Source: Apostichopus japonicus (Eukaryota > Echinodermata > Holothuroidea > Aspidochirotida > Stichopodidae). Taken from it: 60,000 nt of DNA. A program made the translations under genes and the position numbers. The notes beneath the pieces are model-generated. The model saw nothing but the letters and a program-made list of their open reading frames with translations. It searched no databases and had not been told where the DNA came from. Below, one piece after another: positions 20,535 to 32,353 of the stretch. Location of the stretch: positions 24,055,398 through 24,115,397 of the forward strand of contig NC_092577.1 in the NCBI RefSeq assembly GCF_037975245.1. Reading direction: 5' to 3'. Position 1 is the first letter of the stretch; every line of letters starts with the position of its first letter.

Positions 20535-23500
20535 TCTATAACCACACCCTCACCCCTCCAGCCCCCCCCTTTAAAATTCAAATTAACCCTTTTGCAACTT
20601 TGGCCGAAGTCCCAAAATTTAAGACGATTGCAAGACAAGCTGCATTGGATTGTAATAACAACAGTAAAATTACTACATCCAAAAGGCAGCACCAGGCGTG
20701 ACTTATTGAAGGGATTGACGTTAATTCAAAGCAATATCAACATTCTCATTTTATATACACATGTGTTCTTGCTTGTATTTCCTTCTACACAATTTGTTTA
20801 TTCATGGCAATCTCCGGACCACTTCATTCTCAAGAACAGAAGGACCGGTATTGAGGGAACATATCTGTTATTGACTTTGGCGTATTAGCCTGGGAACTTC
20901 ACTTTAATCGTACAAAGAAGTGAGGTGCGGTTTTAATTTCATGGTGTTCGTTCAAATTGTTGTTTAGGTGGTAAACGTGCACAATTAACAACGCTTTGTC
21001 ACCTAATTAGTTACGTGTGCTTACTTACTGAAGAGAGGTTGGAAATGTTGCCCTGAAAAACAAAGGGTAGTCTGTATTTTGCTATCGGAAAGGGTGCATA
21101 TAAAAACAAAGAGGTGAATTCATAACATTTGCTGTATCATTTACATAGGATTCTTGGCTTGAATCTTTATTACTTTTGATAGACTCAGCCGCACAATGTA
21201 CTTACAATACCGGTAACTATGTAAACTACTGTTTATTGAGCAAGATATGAAGGAGTAACTTCGGAGGGATATTACTCCAAGTGTGCAACTGTTATACTAT
21301 GACGGTGGCATCATTTATAACTGTATTCATTTTAATTGGGCCAACATGCCGATTTTTAAACGCCACGATTATTCCGAACAGTTAGTTTTGAAGACATACA
21401 GGAAGGTAAGTGCAACGATCTGTTGTTAAAGCAATACTTAAAAGAATACCATTATAAGAAACAAAAACTTTTTCACGAGTTCGTCCAGTTCTATTCCAAT
21501 AGACTGTCCTGATTAATAACGAATGAGTCAAGAAATTAACATAAGTTTGTTAAAAGCGTTGCATGTGTCAAGACAATTCATAGTGTTTTTAAAAAGAGTC
21601 CCCGAACCCGCCAAGCCTATAATTACGACAGTTCCCCCTGGCTTTGTAGAAGTCTTCGGCAGGTAAAAGCTATCATTCAATCCCTTTTCTGACACATCGA
21701 CCATGCACAGCACCTTCAATTTTCCGTCTCACTGTACGAAGCGTCTGAGTTTTAGCTACAGGGCAACGAACTTTAACCCAAATTTTATCCTTCAGCCTGA
21801 AAGGCCATAAAATTTACAAAATTACTCCAATCGCCCCCTTTTCCACCAAATATTCTTCTACCATTGTACTTTAATTAAAATAAAACCTCACATTATTTGA
21901 TAACACCGCGCAAAAGTGCTACAAACGTGGATTTTTCGCAATTAAAATAATAGATTTATCAAAAACGTTCATTTCATTTTTCCAAAATAAATTTTGTTGC
22001 CAATGGCGAAATTATCGCCGTAGGAATATTTGTTTACAGAAGGGAGCTTAAGCCACCCGAGAAGAAGAGATGGTACCTCAATTGGTTGTTCGGTTTCACC
22101 ACGGCATTTTCATCCATTTCCGTTTTTTCTTTTCCTTGATATCCGACCCTCTGTGAGGGCTATCGTTGTAACTTTACGTTTTGGACGCTTTCCGCTGGCT
22201 AAGAGTGTTTTTAAGCTTGTCCGGTTTGTCAACTACTGTATAGAAGATATATTCGTTGTTCAAAGTAAATGTACATTGTTAGCGGCATTGATGTACTGCA
22301 GCGATGATTTGCATGGTTATAGTCGTCTTGGTCAGTTGCTTCCCGCTTTCTGAAAATGCAAATTTTATCAGTGCAACAACGTTCATTTGAAAATGCATGC
22401 TTTAATACTACAGTCATTCATTATTTTCTTACCTCCGGCAATGGAACAGACTTGTCTGGTGGATCGCGTGAAATTGGAGTAATTTTCGAGTTGCTATTCT
22501 TGCCGAATTGATCATGTAATACACAGGCTAACGTTCTACAAAAATAACATTGCAAGGTGAGCTCACGGGTAGTGGCAAAAGTGCTCGGGGTCTCACTAAA
22601 GGGAGGATGTTCAAATGTGAAATTTTCATGCAGGTCCTCATAATGGGTAGTCACACAAATGACTTTTCCGAGTTTTAGCTAAAACCCTTAATTTCAAATA
22701 TATTAAGAACATCTGACTTTCTGTAAACCATACATTGACTGTATATAAGCTCATGCGCGCCTTGTAAGAAAAAAGAAAAACTAATCACAAGCCCCATTCT
22801 GAGATTTTCGCTCAGCCTAGGCTAGCGTATATCTAGTATAGAAATACGAACGAGATCTTGAAAAAAAAAAACACACTCGGTCGATCTCCAGAATGTTGTG
22901 GTGGGGGAGGGGTCAGGATGTATGTAGGTGGTAAGCACCGGCTGAGGTCCCTGAGAGGTATACCAGGACACTAAAAACGGAATGTCAGATGGTTTTTCTG
23001 TTATAGGTATGTTTACAACGTTCAAAGACGAATGAGATTTTTGGAAGAGACGAAGAGGTGTTTTCGGGGACTTTGTAAAAGATTATTTTAATATGGTGTT
23101 GGGGCATTTCCCAAGGGAACATGATACTATCTTAGCGGGCCGTCACCCTTACTTGCCAAAGGCGCTGTAAATTCAATGTAAACAATTCTCTATTTTGAGA
23201 TGTAATGTTTTTTTAAATTTACACTTCTAATAAAGAGGGTTACTTGGAAGATTTAATTTACTTGTAGGTAAGAATTGTGTTTATTCAATAACCAAATACA
23301 AAAGCAGGCTAGACCGTTTTGATGGTAGCCGACGACTCTATGCCTATCGTGGTGAAACACCATGGATAATTTATACGTATATCAAAGAAACGTTTATTTT
23401 TGAATGTAAAGAAAAATTTCCCTTACATAAAGCTAACAATAGTCAAAGACGGTTTTCCTAAAATATTTTTCATATTCTATACCTGATAATATTGAGGTAT

Positions 23501-23580
23501 AAGAAGGGCATTAAAATCAGCTCATGTCAAATCGAATCAATTTGAAAAAGTAAGTGGGCTTGACGGTTCGATCCCATCAG
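20535..23580. other. No gene seen
   Basis: AT-rich spacer DNA. Open frames are short and have no recognisable domain. A G-rich run lies beyond it at about 23,697. Confidence 0.5.
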
Positions 23581-23804
23581 GAATTGATGACAAAGTGCTA
23601 GTCGATGATGACTATGATGACGATGATGGCAAAGTGCTAGTCGAGTCACAGAGAAGAAAGTTGAACACTAAGGACGTAAACGAATTAGTGAACAAAGGGA
23701 AGAAGAAAGAATTCGGGGGGGGGGGGAGAGGGTAAACTGTTGAAGGGCCAAAGAGAGAGTGTAACAAATAGACCGTGGAAGGACAGATACGAAATATAGA
23801 TCTG

Positions 23805-23921
23805 ATCATCGGGACTTGCATCGGTACTGTGACTGTGTGATCATCGTCATGTGTGCATCACCATTCCCCTCGAAAGGGAACAGATACTACACATGATCTT
23901 AGCCAAAAGGCCGAGAAGCGA
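23805..23921 (-). mobile_element. U2-headed SINE-like sequence
   Basis: On the minus strand the first 44 bases (23,921 down to 23,878) match nucleotides 2 to about 45 of U2 snRNA with one visible mismatch. This covers the 5' stem-loop sequence (TCGCTTCTCGGCCTTTTGGC) and the branch-site-pairing GTAGTA. The match then stops abruptly. A CCCTTTCGAGGGG hairpin and a GTGAT...ATCAC hairpin follow, shared with the insertion at 5,456-5,607. U2 stem IIa, the Sm site and the 3' stems are absent, so this is not a U2 gene. No target-site duplication was found here. Confidence 0.7.
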
Positions 23922-24887
23922 ACAGGTCAATAAGGTACAGAAGTTAATGAAACATTTGTGGTAGTCTGTAACGTTAATTCAATCGTGTAATTTTTACGAC
24001 ATGTGAAAACGATTTCAAGATTAATGCCATTTGAAGTCAAAGAGAAACAACACAACAGGGACAAAACAGAAGAAAGGGATATCTAGGAAAACAGATTAGC
24101 GAAAACCGAATTGCACTTTGTAGCATAGGAAATTGATATGATTCGTTTGAAGTAATTGTCTCTTTCGATGGTCTGGTAAAATTTCAATTATAAAATGTTA
24201 GGCTCAGTGTTGTTTCTACTGCAACCGAAAATCATGACATAATCATGGAGATAATCATGACATCGCTCACCTTACAGATACACTGCTAAACAGTTGATAA
24301 TACGGCGGACCCACGTAAACGTGAGTCTATTATTATAAGACTTTTATAAAAGAAAAGATTATAGTTTCTACTTCATTTATAAAACTGTTTGGCTGGTTGA
24401 GGAGACTAAAATGCCATACATTTAACAATATTCCTATACTGTACCTATCGGAGTAAAGTCTCTTTGTGGACCAGATAGGTAACGAAATTTGCATTAGCAT
24501 ATTAATTTACATTTTCTACCATCAACACACATTAGATAGAGTATTGCTGTTTTCTCCGCAGAAAATACTTAATCGACGTCACGCATATAGGCCAAAGCGT
24601 GTAAATTACATGGTGGCTGCCAGGGGACTCTGCCAGGGGACCCAAAAAAATGCATGGTCAAAAGGTATGTGGGGTATGTATAGGGGTAATGTCACAGTTC
24701 AGAATATAACTAAAAGCGATGTTAATACTGCAAGAATTGTATGTCATTTGACCTACAAAAATTCGTTGTGTCAGTATATGAATTAAAGATTGTTGGCATG
24801 TGTCCAATGAATGGTTTATGACCGAAAATGTTTTGGGTCGAGCCAATCAATGACTAGCAAACTTATGTGAATCATGTGATTGATGTT
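23922..24887. other. No gene seen
   Basis: AT-rich spacer end. The right boundary is where duplicate copy 2 begins, in the sense that the window starts there. The real unit may extend further left in copy 1. Confidence 0.5.
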
Positions 24888-25376
24888 CGAGCAAAAGGAT
24901 GCTAACACATGTAACATCATAGCAACGATCGTAGAAAGTACATTGAATCAACTGACTATTCCCAGTGAACACAAAGAGAGCCCATATTGCTGTACCAGTA
25001 TGCAAAACATGATTTAACATATTTTCCATGCATGATCTTTGCAAAAAAAAAAAATTAATTCCCATGTTTCATGGCATTTGTATGATCAACAAAAGTCCGC
25101 AAGTTTATCAGCCGTGGCCCCCAGTCTCCTACCCCCCCCCCCTCAACACACTCAGCTCACCCTTTCCCCCCATTTAGGCCCCTTTTTGGCATGTCAAAGA
25201 ACAAAACGATGTCACAAACCTGAGATTTAATTTACACATGGCATCCCAAGTACCACTTTCGCAAATAACGACTAGGACGCCTTGCCGGTTTATTCTACTA
25301 GTAAAAAACAATGCAAATAATTGTAAGTTGATATTTTTACCAATGCAGATTTCCCCAACCTTTTCCGTAACCTTCA

Positions 25377-25767
25377 GTGCCATGGCTGTTTCACATAGAA
25401 AGGTACTACTGGGCACCCATATTCAAAAGGTTTTACGAGGTGACCATTCCAACGTCTGCTTCATTTAAAATTGACGAAGATGCATGGACACAACTTAGGA
25501 AGGAACAGAAGGGGGCAAGACTACCATTGCAGTGGGTAAACGTCTTTTACGACGGGTTTCGTAAATCCAACCCACTCTGTGGCGTTGGTGTTTAAAAGAC
25601 ACAGAGTTGCAAAACAGTGTAGTAGGAAAACATCCGGCATTATTTTCTCCGCCAGTGCATTATGTTGTATCTGCTACACTATCGATGAATGAAAACCAAA
25701 CAGGGCCCACATTGCATACCCGGGCCAGCCTCGCACTTGTTGGAGGTGTGGACTGGAAGGGCATGAG
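25377..25767 (+). pseudogene. LINE ORF1 remnant, 5' part (copy 2)
   Basis: Duplicate of 490-880. It ends with the same half zinc knuckle before the hAT-like element. Confidence 0.6.
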
Positions 25768-27949
25768 CAGGCGCGTATCCAGGATTTTCAAACCCGGGGG
25801 GCGCGAATTACTATCTAAGCGGAGCGCCACCATAGGTTGGCGCGCAGCGTACAAGAAAATTTCTTGTTTCGAAACCCCCCCCCCCCCCCCAGATCACCGG
25901 AAACGGCACTTCTCGGTCTTGAAATGACCAACCAGATGTACACTTTTTGCCTGAGAACCAAGTATTTCCTAATAGTTTTTTTCCATCCATAACCTTTTTG
26001 AAGATTGTGAAGCCGGCACACATGTTCGACCTGATCGCATCTCCTGTGGGTGTTTGCTTTTGTAGGTGATTTTACGTCGCGGCCCACAATACCCGTCAGC
26101 CCCACTTTTCAAGGTTTTAAGCCCCGTATTTGTTCAGAATTTGAAAATTCACATTTCTCGTGAATAAACTCACTTGAAAACATACCCATAATGTTGTACA
26201 AAATTTCATCTATGGACAACCAATATAGAAAAACTTCCTTCAACCCCTAACAGACCGGTCAAAATTGCACGAGTAGAGGGAAGTGTGATGCAGAATGTTG
26301 GTCAGAAATTTTCTCAAATTCAGACACAGTTAATTTATTGATGTACAAATATTAAAACCTCTTATAACGGCTATTATAAAACTTGGTTGAAGGAAATGAA
26401 AAAAATAGCAGATATTTCCTTCAACCGAACACTACACACATAGGCGTAGGAGGCGCGGTGGCAGTGGCGGAGCTAGGGGTATTGGTCAGGAGTGCGAGAA
26501 TGGTCTGTAGGGGCGCTTTCGACACTATCTAAGCGGAGCGCCACCACTGGTTGGCGCGTAGCGTACAGAAAAATTTTCAGTAAAGATACTCCCTAGATCG
26601 CCGGAAATGACCCTTTCCGGGCCTGGCTAATATGCAGATAAACGAAGAGTAAGGTGTCATCGCCAAATTACACCAACAAAATGTGACAAATGTCAATAAG
26701 TAGATGAGAGCGCAATAAAAAAGTCAATAATCTAGAATAAGTCAAAAGTGGTCAAGAGCTGAAAAAGGCGCCAGCAGTCCATTCGAGTCCGTCAGGGGGG
26801 GTCATAGGCCCCCCTGACCGTATGGACGCTCCGCCACTGCGCGGCGGTGGTGCAGCCCCTAATTCGCCATAACTAATGTAAAAGAGAGTTTTGACATAAT
26901 TGGACCTCCATGCTTTTAATACATCTACATGAGACATGTCGTTGTTTACATTAGCTTCCCGCGGTGTACTGCGCAATTTGAACGGACCGTACGGTACATG
27001 ATGGCATGCGATGTAATAACCGATGCTTGCTTATATGATATTGGCATAAAAACGTTGAATGCGCGCCAAGCGCGCGAAAATTTTTGGTCAGTTTTTTCAC
27101 GCAAGTCGGACAGTTTTGAGGCTTTTCATCCTGGAACGCCATTTTCATGCTCACTGATATGATGTGATATCTGCTGTTTGCGTTACAAATTCGAACAGGC
27201 GCGTACCGAGGAATTTGCCAAGGGAGGGGCGTAGCCTGTAGGCAAATTATCTAAGCGTAGCGCCACCATAGGTTGGCGCGAAGCGTACAAGAAAATTTTG
27301 GCCGAAAATGCCTCCCAGATCGCTGGAAATGGCACTACCCAGGACCATTTCTTAGCGCGAAACGTACAAGCAAATTTTGGCAGAAAATGTCTCCCAGATC
27401 GCTGGAAATGACACTTCCCAGGCCTTGTAAGGTGCCTCTAAGCACTTTCTATTTTGAAATTACTTAGCGATATCATTTAAAAAAATGCTGAATGGGGGGG
27501 GGGGCGGGCGGTCGCCCCCATTCCAAAATGCGTCATGTTCCCCGACGACACGGTCGAGTTCGAGACCAGCCACAGTTGGTTTCATAGCACAATTCTACAC
27601 ACGCGTTATGATAGACCATATATAGTATATATATATAGATCATTTGTGAGAGAGGAAAATGGAAACGTCAAAAAATGGAGTTGTCGGTGTAAGGGGTAGG
27701 GTGAGTCACACTTTTACGAAATCATTGATCCGTCACTGGCTACCCGTGAATGTAATGATGTCACTGTTCCTCTTTCTCTTCCCGGTGTGTTCGCGTTTTT
27801 CTTTTACTCCCTTCTTTTCCTCCCTTTTTTTCTTTTCCCTTCCTTCCTCTCCTCCTCCTCTTTTTTCCCCTCTTTTTTTCTCTCCTCTTTTTCTTACCCG
27901 GGGGGCGCGCGCCCCCAGCGCCCCCAGCGCCCCCCTGGATACGCACCTG
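25768..27949. mobile_element. hAT-like non-autonomous transposon (copy 2)
   Basis: Duplicate of 881-3,064 with the same ATGAG flanks. It is two C residues shorter in the poly-C run near 25,878 and has one substitution near 26,041. Confidence 0.85.
26462..26839. mobile_element. Nested hAT-like MITE (copy 2)
   Basis: Duplicate of 1,577-1,954, with identical ends and 8-bp flanks. Confidence 0.75.
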
Positions 27950-28394
27950 ATGAGGCCAGGCTGTGCTCGAACAAGCGGTGTAGCCGCTGTTTACAGGTTG
28001 GGCATACCCTGGCCGAGTGTAAAGGAGATATCGTGTGTAACTCGTGTGGGAAAACGGGCCATCTCGTCCGTTTATGCCCAGACCGCTCATACGCCGCGAG
28101 AGTGGCTACGGGCGTGGCTGAAGCGGTCCCCGTTCCGGCCTCTGACACCATATCACCCGATGCTCCGTTGATTGCCCCAGTGTCCGACACTAGCGCCCCG
28201 GTGGAGGATTTGTTCCCCCTTTCGTGTCCCACCTCGTCTGCCGAGACTGCCCACTGAGGCAGAGCTGGACAAAACGGCGGAGATGGTACTAGCGGAGTGG
28301 CATGCGGAGCAGGATGCCGCTACGCCTGCCATCGGTGATATTAGTCGGGCTCCGAGCCAACTGGCCCAAGAGACATTAAGTGTCCCAGATTGTG
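27950..28394 (+). pseudogene. LINE ORF1 zinc-knuckle remnant (copy 2)
   Basis: Duplicate of 3,065-3,509, with the same two complete CCHC knuckles and the same stop. Confidence 0.75.
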
Positions 28395-28640
28395 CTTTTT
28401 ACGTGATCCGCCATGCGGGATACAAAACGTCACGGCCAAACGGCACTACCGAACCATCCCATTCTGAAAAACGAAACCCAGGTCAAGCGAGCCAAAAAAA
28501 CAACATACGCCCGCCGACCTGCAGAGACAAAAGACGCCCAACACCCCCCCCCCCACAGAAACATTCAAAAAACTACAAAAGGACGACCCGCACGCAGCGA
28601 AACGAAAAACCCCTCCCAAACACACCACCGTCCAAAAAAG
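28395..28640 (-). mobile_element. Antisense LINE 3' fragment (copy 2)
   Basis: Duplicate of 3,510-3,755, in the same site with the same flanking repeats. Confidence 0.8.
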
Positions 28641-28834
28641 TAGCCCGGATTGTGACTCACCAATGGAGGACATTTGTGGCTAAGGAGTCCTCCGATTGGT
28701 TTGAGGAGACGAAACAGGCCACTGGTCTCATTGACTCGAGTGGCCCTTCCACCCTGCCCGCAGTCGCTTCCACTATACCGGACACGATGGTCGCTAGTGG
28801 ACCTCCTGTTCCTGACAGGTTGACGGGGAGCTAA
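28641..28834 (+). pseudogene. LINE ORF1 remnant, 3' part (copy 2)
   Basis: Duplicate of 3,756-3,943 with 6 additional bases (AGTCGC-type) near 28,762, so the frame is kept. Confidence 0.4.
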
Positions 28835-29270
28835 GAACTGTGCTCGCACGAAGGAAAAGGGGAACACTGCTAGGGGCCTGAAAAGACCCGTATTGGGAAA
28901 ACTTTGCAGGTAATGCGCAAGCCTGTCGGGACGGCGTACTCCGGATTAATTTTGGAGTGAGTTAGTTGTTAGGTCAGTGTGGTCGTTATATAATATGGGT
29001 TGGGGGGTTCTGTTTGTGGTTTGAAGTTGGCTTTTTGGCTTGTGGAGCTTTATTGTTTTGGTTCTGTTGGCCTTTGGGTCCGTGTCCTTTTCCGCGTCAC
29101 CTTTGACGCTACATTATATACATTTGTGGGTTAGTGAGAGATTTCTGTTTTTGGGTTTTCAGTTTGGTTTTTAACATTTGGAAATGGATGGCAGTGTATT
29201 CGCCAGCGGAAATCTAACTGGAGCAGGTGCCGACAAATCAGCTATGAAGGGAGACGTCGACAAGTGAGAA

Positions 29271-30984
29271 GGACCTCGTTACCAGCCTCCTAGTGAAAGA
29301 GCAGCTCAACCTGAAAAAGTATATCCGGCAAATATCTGCAGTTCCAAGCTATATGATCACGTTCACAGACGCCGGAGTGCGCCTGTTCCACGAGATGCAG
29401 TTCCGTTACATTGGGACGCAACGGGGTCCGTAGCCTGGAAGGCCGACAGTAAAGAATATCTTTACTATGCGATGCTGATGCCGAACCAAACAAGACAGGA
29501 AGAAAATCTGAAAAGCTCACCATGCCCGGTGACCGAGCTGGTTACGATCAATAAATCTGAGCCTACCATATCAAACTGGCTTCAGATTTTCAGACATAGA
29601 GAGAAGAGTATTTATGGATACTCTGATTTCAAGCGATGACCGCAGCCTGCCATTACTTGTATCATACCTGGAAAGATGCTGGAAAATTGCCAATGGTGAG
29701 GCATCACAAGTTGAAGTAAATGGAATGAGTCTACATACCCGCTTCAGTCATGTAATGAAAGACGGCAAAGACTATTGCCGCAAATATTACAGGAAAGAAC
29801 AGAAATGGTTTGTGATGATCATATTCCGTCTGCTTGCAGGAGTTCACCTTTTACCAGCGTACCGGCGATTATTGTTTTCCGTTTGTGTTGTACTCCGAGA
29901 TGAACGCTATACAGCGTTGTGCCAACTCCACAAAAAATCAATTCTCGATATTGTGTTACAACGAGAAGCAACAGAGACTGTTGAAGATGAAAGAGTCACA
30001 ACTGCGACGAAGAGGTCAGTGGATGTGACAGTTCTGCCTCGCCAGTTAAACCTCAAACATCAAGGTACACAGAAGAAGAAGCACTTATGCAGGAAACATT
30101 AAGTTTTACTGCATTAAATCAAAGTGTCGATGCCAAAGCCAGAGAAGCTGTACAGAATGAAGCAAATTTAGAGGAAGCCATTGATCCTACAGTTAAGGCA
30201 AATACATTCAGAGGGGTACGACTCCTAGAGAAGATGTTGAAATATCTACTTCCGACAGTTGCCATTTAGTCCAATATAATGCTCGGAGACCTTACTCGAC
30301 TTTCGCCATCATACATTAATGCAAATTACGACAGAAACTGATACTTTTTAAGAAAAAGTCACCCAGGAAAGAACCTGGGCACGAAAACCAAACTACCAAA
30401 CGACTGATCCGCTCTCAGCCCCAGTCCCCTTGCATCGGGACTGTGACTGTGTGATCATCGTCAGGTGTGTATCACCATTCCCTAAGGGAACAGATACTAC
30501 AGAAACTGATACTTGTTACGCAATCCGCCGCGGACTGAAGGTTATATGGAGTCATGGAACAAAATTTTCAAGACGACAACACTTGCAAATTACAGACTCC
30601 GACTTGATGAACTGCTGCAAAGAATATATGTCGGAATTCAAGCACATCAACGAAAATACGTTCTCTAACACCGGGTAAAGAAACGAAGGAAGGCGGAAAA
30701 AATTAACCACATTAGTGCAAGAAAAGTGGAAAAGGAGCCGTACAGAAACGAGAGATGAAATGAAGTCGAGATCTGAAGCTGGGGTCATGAAAATAATGGA
30801 AATAATGAAAATAATGGAAATAATAAAACTAGAAAAGCAGCAGGAAAAGGGAAAGAAAGATGCTGCGCGTATGGTGACAACAAATGAGCAGCAAGGAGGA
30901 ACCAATCGAAAAGAACAAGACAGATCACAACAACTGTCTAGACGGCTTAATGTACAGCATGAAATCCCCATTGCTGATCAATGA
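29271..30984 (+). pseudogene. MULE/NOF-like transposase remnant (copy 2)
   Basis: Duplicate of 4,380-6,093, with the same stops and frameshifts. The decay therefore predates the duplication. Confidence 0.55.
30347..30498 (-). mobile_element. U2-related SINE insertion (copy 2)
   Basis: Duplicate of 5,456-5,607, with the same 16-bp target-site duplication. Confidence 0.7.
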
Positions 30985-31170
30985 AAGTTAACAAAAAACC
31001 TTGATCTGTAAAAACATGAAACTCCACATGCAACCCTGGGTGAAAGACCAGCAAAGACATTAAGGGAGACATCAGAAAACGCAAGCCCAATAATCAATGA
31101 TTACGAGAGCTCAGCGAATTATGACAAATATGAATCGTTGTTACGAAAATCATGGCTGAAATGATGAAGT

Positions 31171-31621
31171 AATTAACGATCAGCTTGGTTTCCTTCAAAC
31201 CAAAGTTGCAGATTTCAATGTTTTTATCTGCAACTCATTTCACATGAGCTCAGGAATTCCTGCTAATGTACAAGCTCGTAAATGGTACAGAAGCTAGAGA
31301 CTTGTTGATTGCACATGGGTTCTCCTCCCAGTCAATAAGGATGGATATCACTGGATCCTGTTAGCGGCAAATTTAGTAAGCAAATCTCTTTATTTCCTCG
31401 ACCCACTCAAATACTGCACGTCAAGTGATGAAATGAAGCGTTTCAGGTGTTTCATTTCAGATAGATCCTCATGAGAAGGCAAGCCGTTCAAATGTCAGAA
31501 ATGGCCAGTTAAGATGACATCTGAGTCGTGAAGAAACGACTGTGGACTTTATCTCCTTCTTTACGCCAAATCATTATTTCGAGGAAAGGTGAATCCATTT
31601 GTTGATATTCCGATGGAAAGG
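31171..31621 (+). pseudogene. Ulp1-type protease remnant (copy 2)
   Basis: Duplicate of 6,280-6,730. The catalytic positions and the inactivating stops are the same. Confidence 0.7.
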
Positions 31622-31941
31622 GATTGTATTTACAAAAATTTACATCACTTCGATATGAACAGACGATAGCATAAACATTAACAGCAAAGTAATGGTTTTA
31701 CACTCTGGAAGCTGACGGAAATCAATAAGAGACAAAAATGCGAATACGACCATGTGGCATCAATATTTATTTGTTCTTAGAGGATCAGCGATATCTCAAC
31801 AAGTATATTTCAAGTACAGCATGAAAGTGCAGATTGTGTTGAACTTTGTCACGAAAAATCTGCGGGTAGCTTGTTACACAGGCTAGCAACAATTTTTCCG
31901 TAGAGATCTGCTGTGCTAAGGAGCCCTCGGCACGCAACAAC

Positions 31942-31960
31942 TGGTGGCAGCGGTGGCATT
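31942..31960 (+). promoter_or_regulatory. tRNA-Leu primer-binding site (copy 2)
   Basis: Duplicate of 7,051-7,069. Confidence 0.65.
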
Positions 31961-32353
31961 CTGAACTCCTCGAAAAGAATACTAAACCAGACCACCGGTT
32001 CTGAAGAAATTGTATGCTGGCTCAACAAAGGTGTAGCTATCTGGTGGAACAAAGAACAGAAAAGACAAAGAACAGAAAAGACTCTCCAACAAGGGACTCT
32101 GATGGTTCTCAGAGTCACACTCTGGTTCTCCCACAGAAGAGACTCCGGTTCTCTAAACAATGCAGTCTCGTAATTTTTACGGAAAGACTTTAGCTACTCA
32201 TGCTGATGAACATAGTGGAGAAATCTGCAATGCAGTCTGGCAATACTTGAGCTTGAACCGATGATAGAGAAGAATTGTACTATCTTTAGGAAGAATATTG
32301 GGACTTGTCAAATTATTCCTGAAAGAATCAAGAAAACACTCTGCATACACCAA

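Larger units (their letters stand above)
17675..24887. other. Spacer between the two duplicate copies
   Basis: This 7.2 kb sits between the copies and occurs once in the window. It contains an hAT-like element (18,474-20,529) and a U2-headed SINE (23,805-23,921). The remainder, 17,675-18,468, 20,535-23,580 and 23,922-24,887, is AT-rich and shows no gene that I can recognise. If the duplication arose by recombination between LINE copies, the same spacer should also lie immediately left of the window. Confidence 0.8.

Noticed and set aside
23878-23921. A functional U2 snRNA gene
   Set aside because: Only the 5' 44 bases match. Stem IIa onward, the Sm site and the 3' stems are missing.
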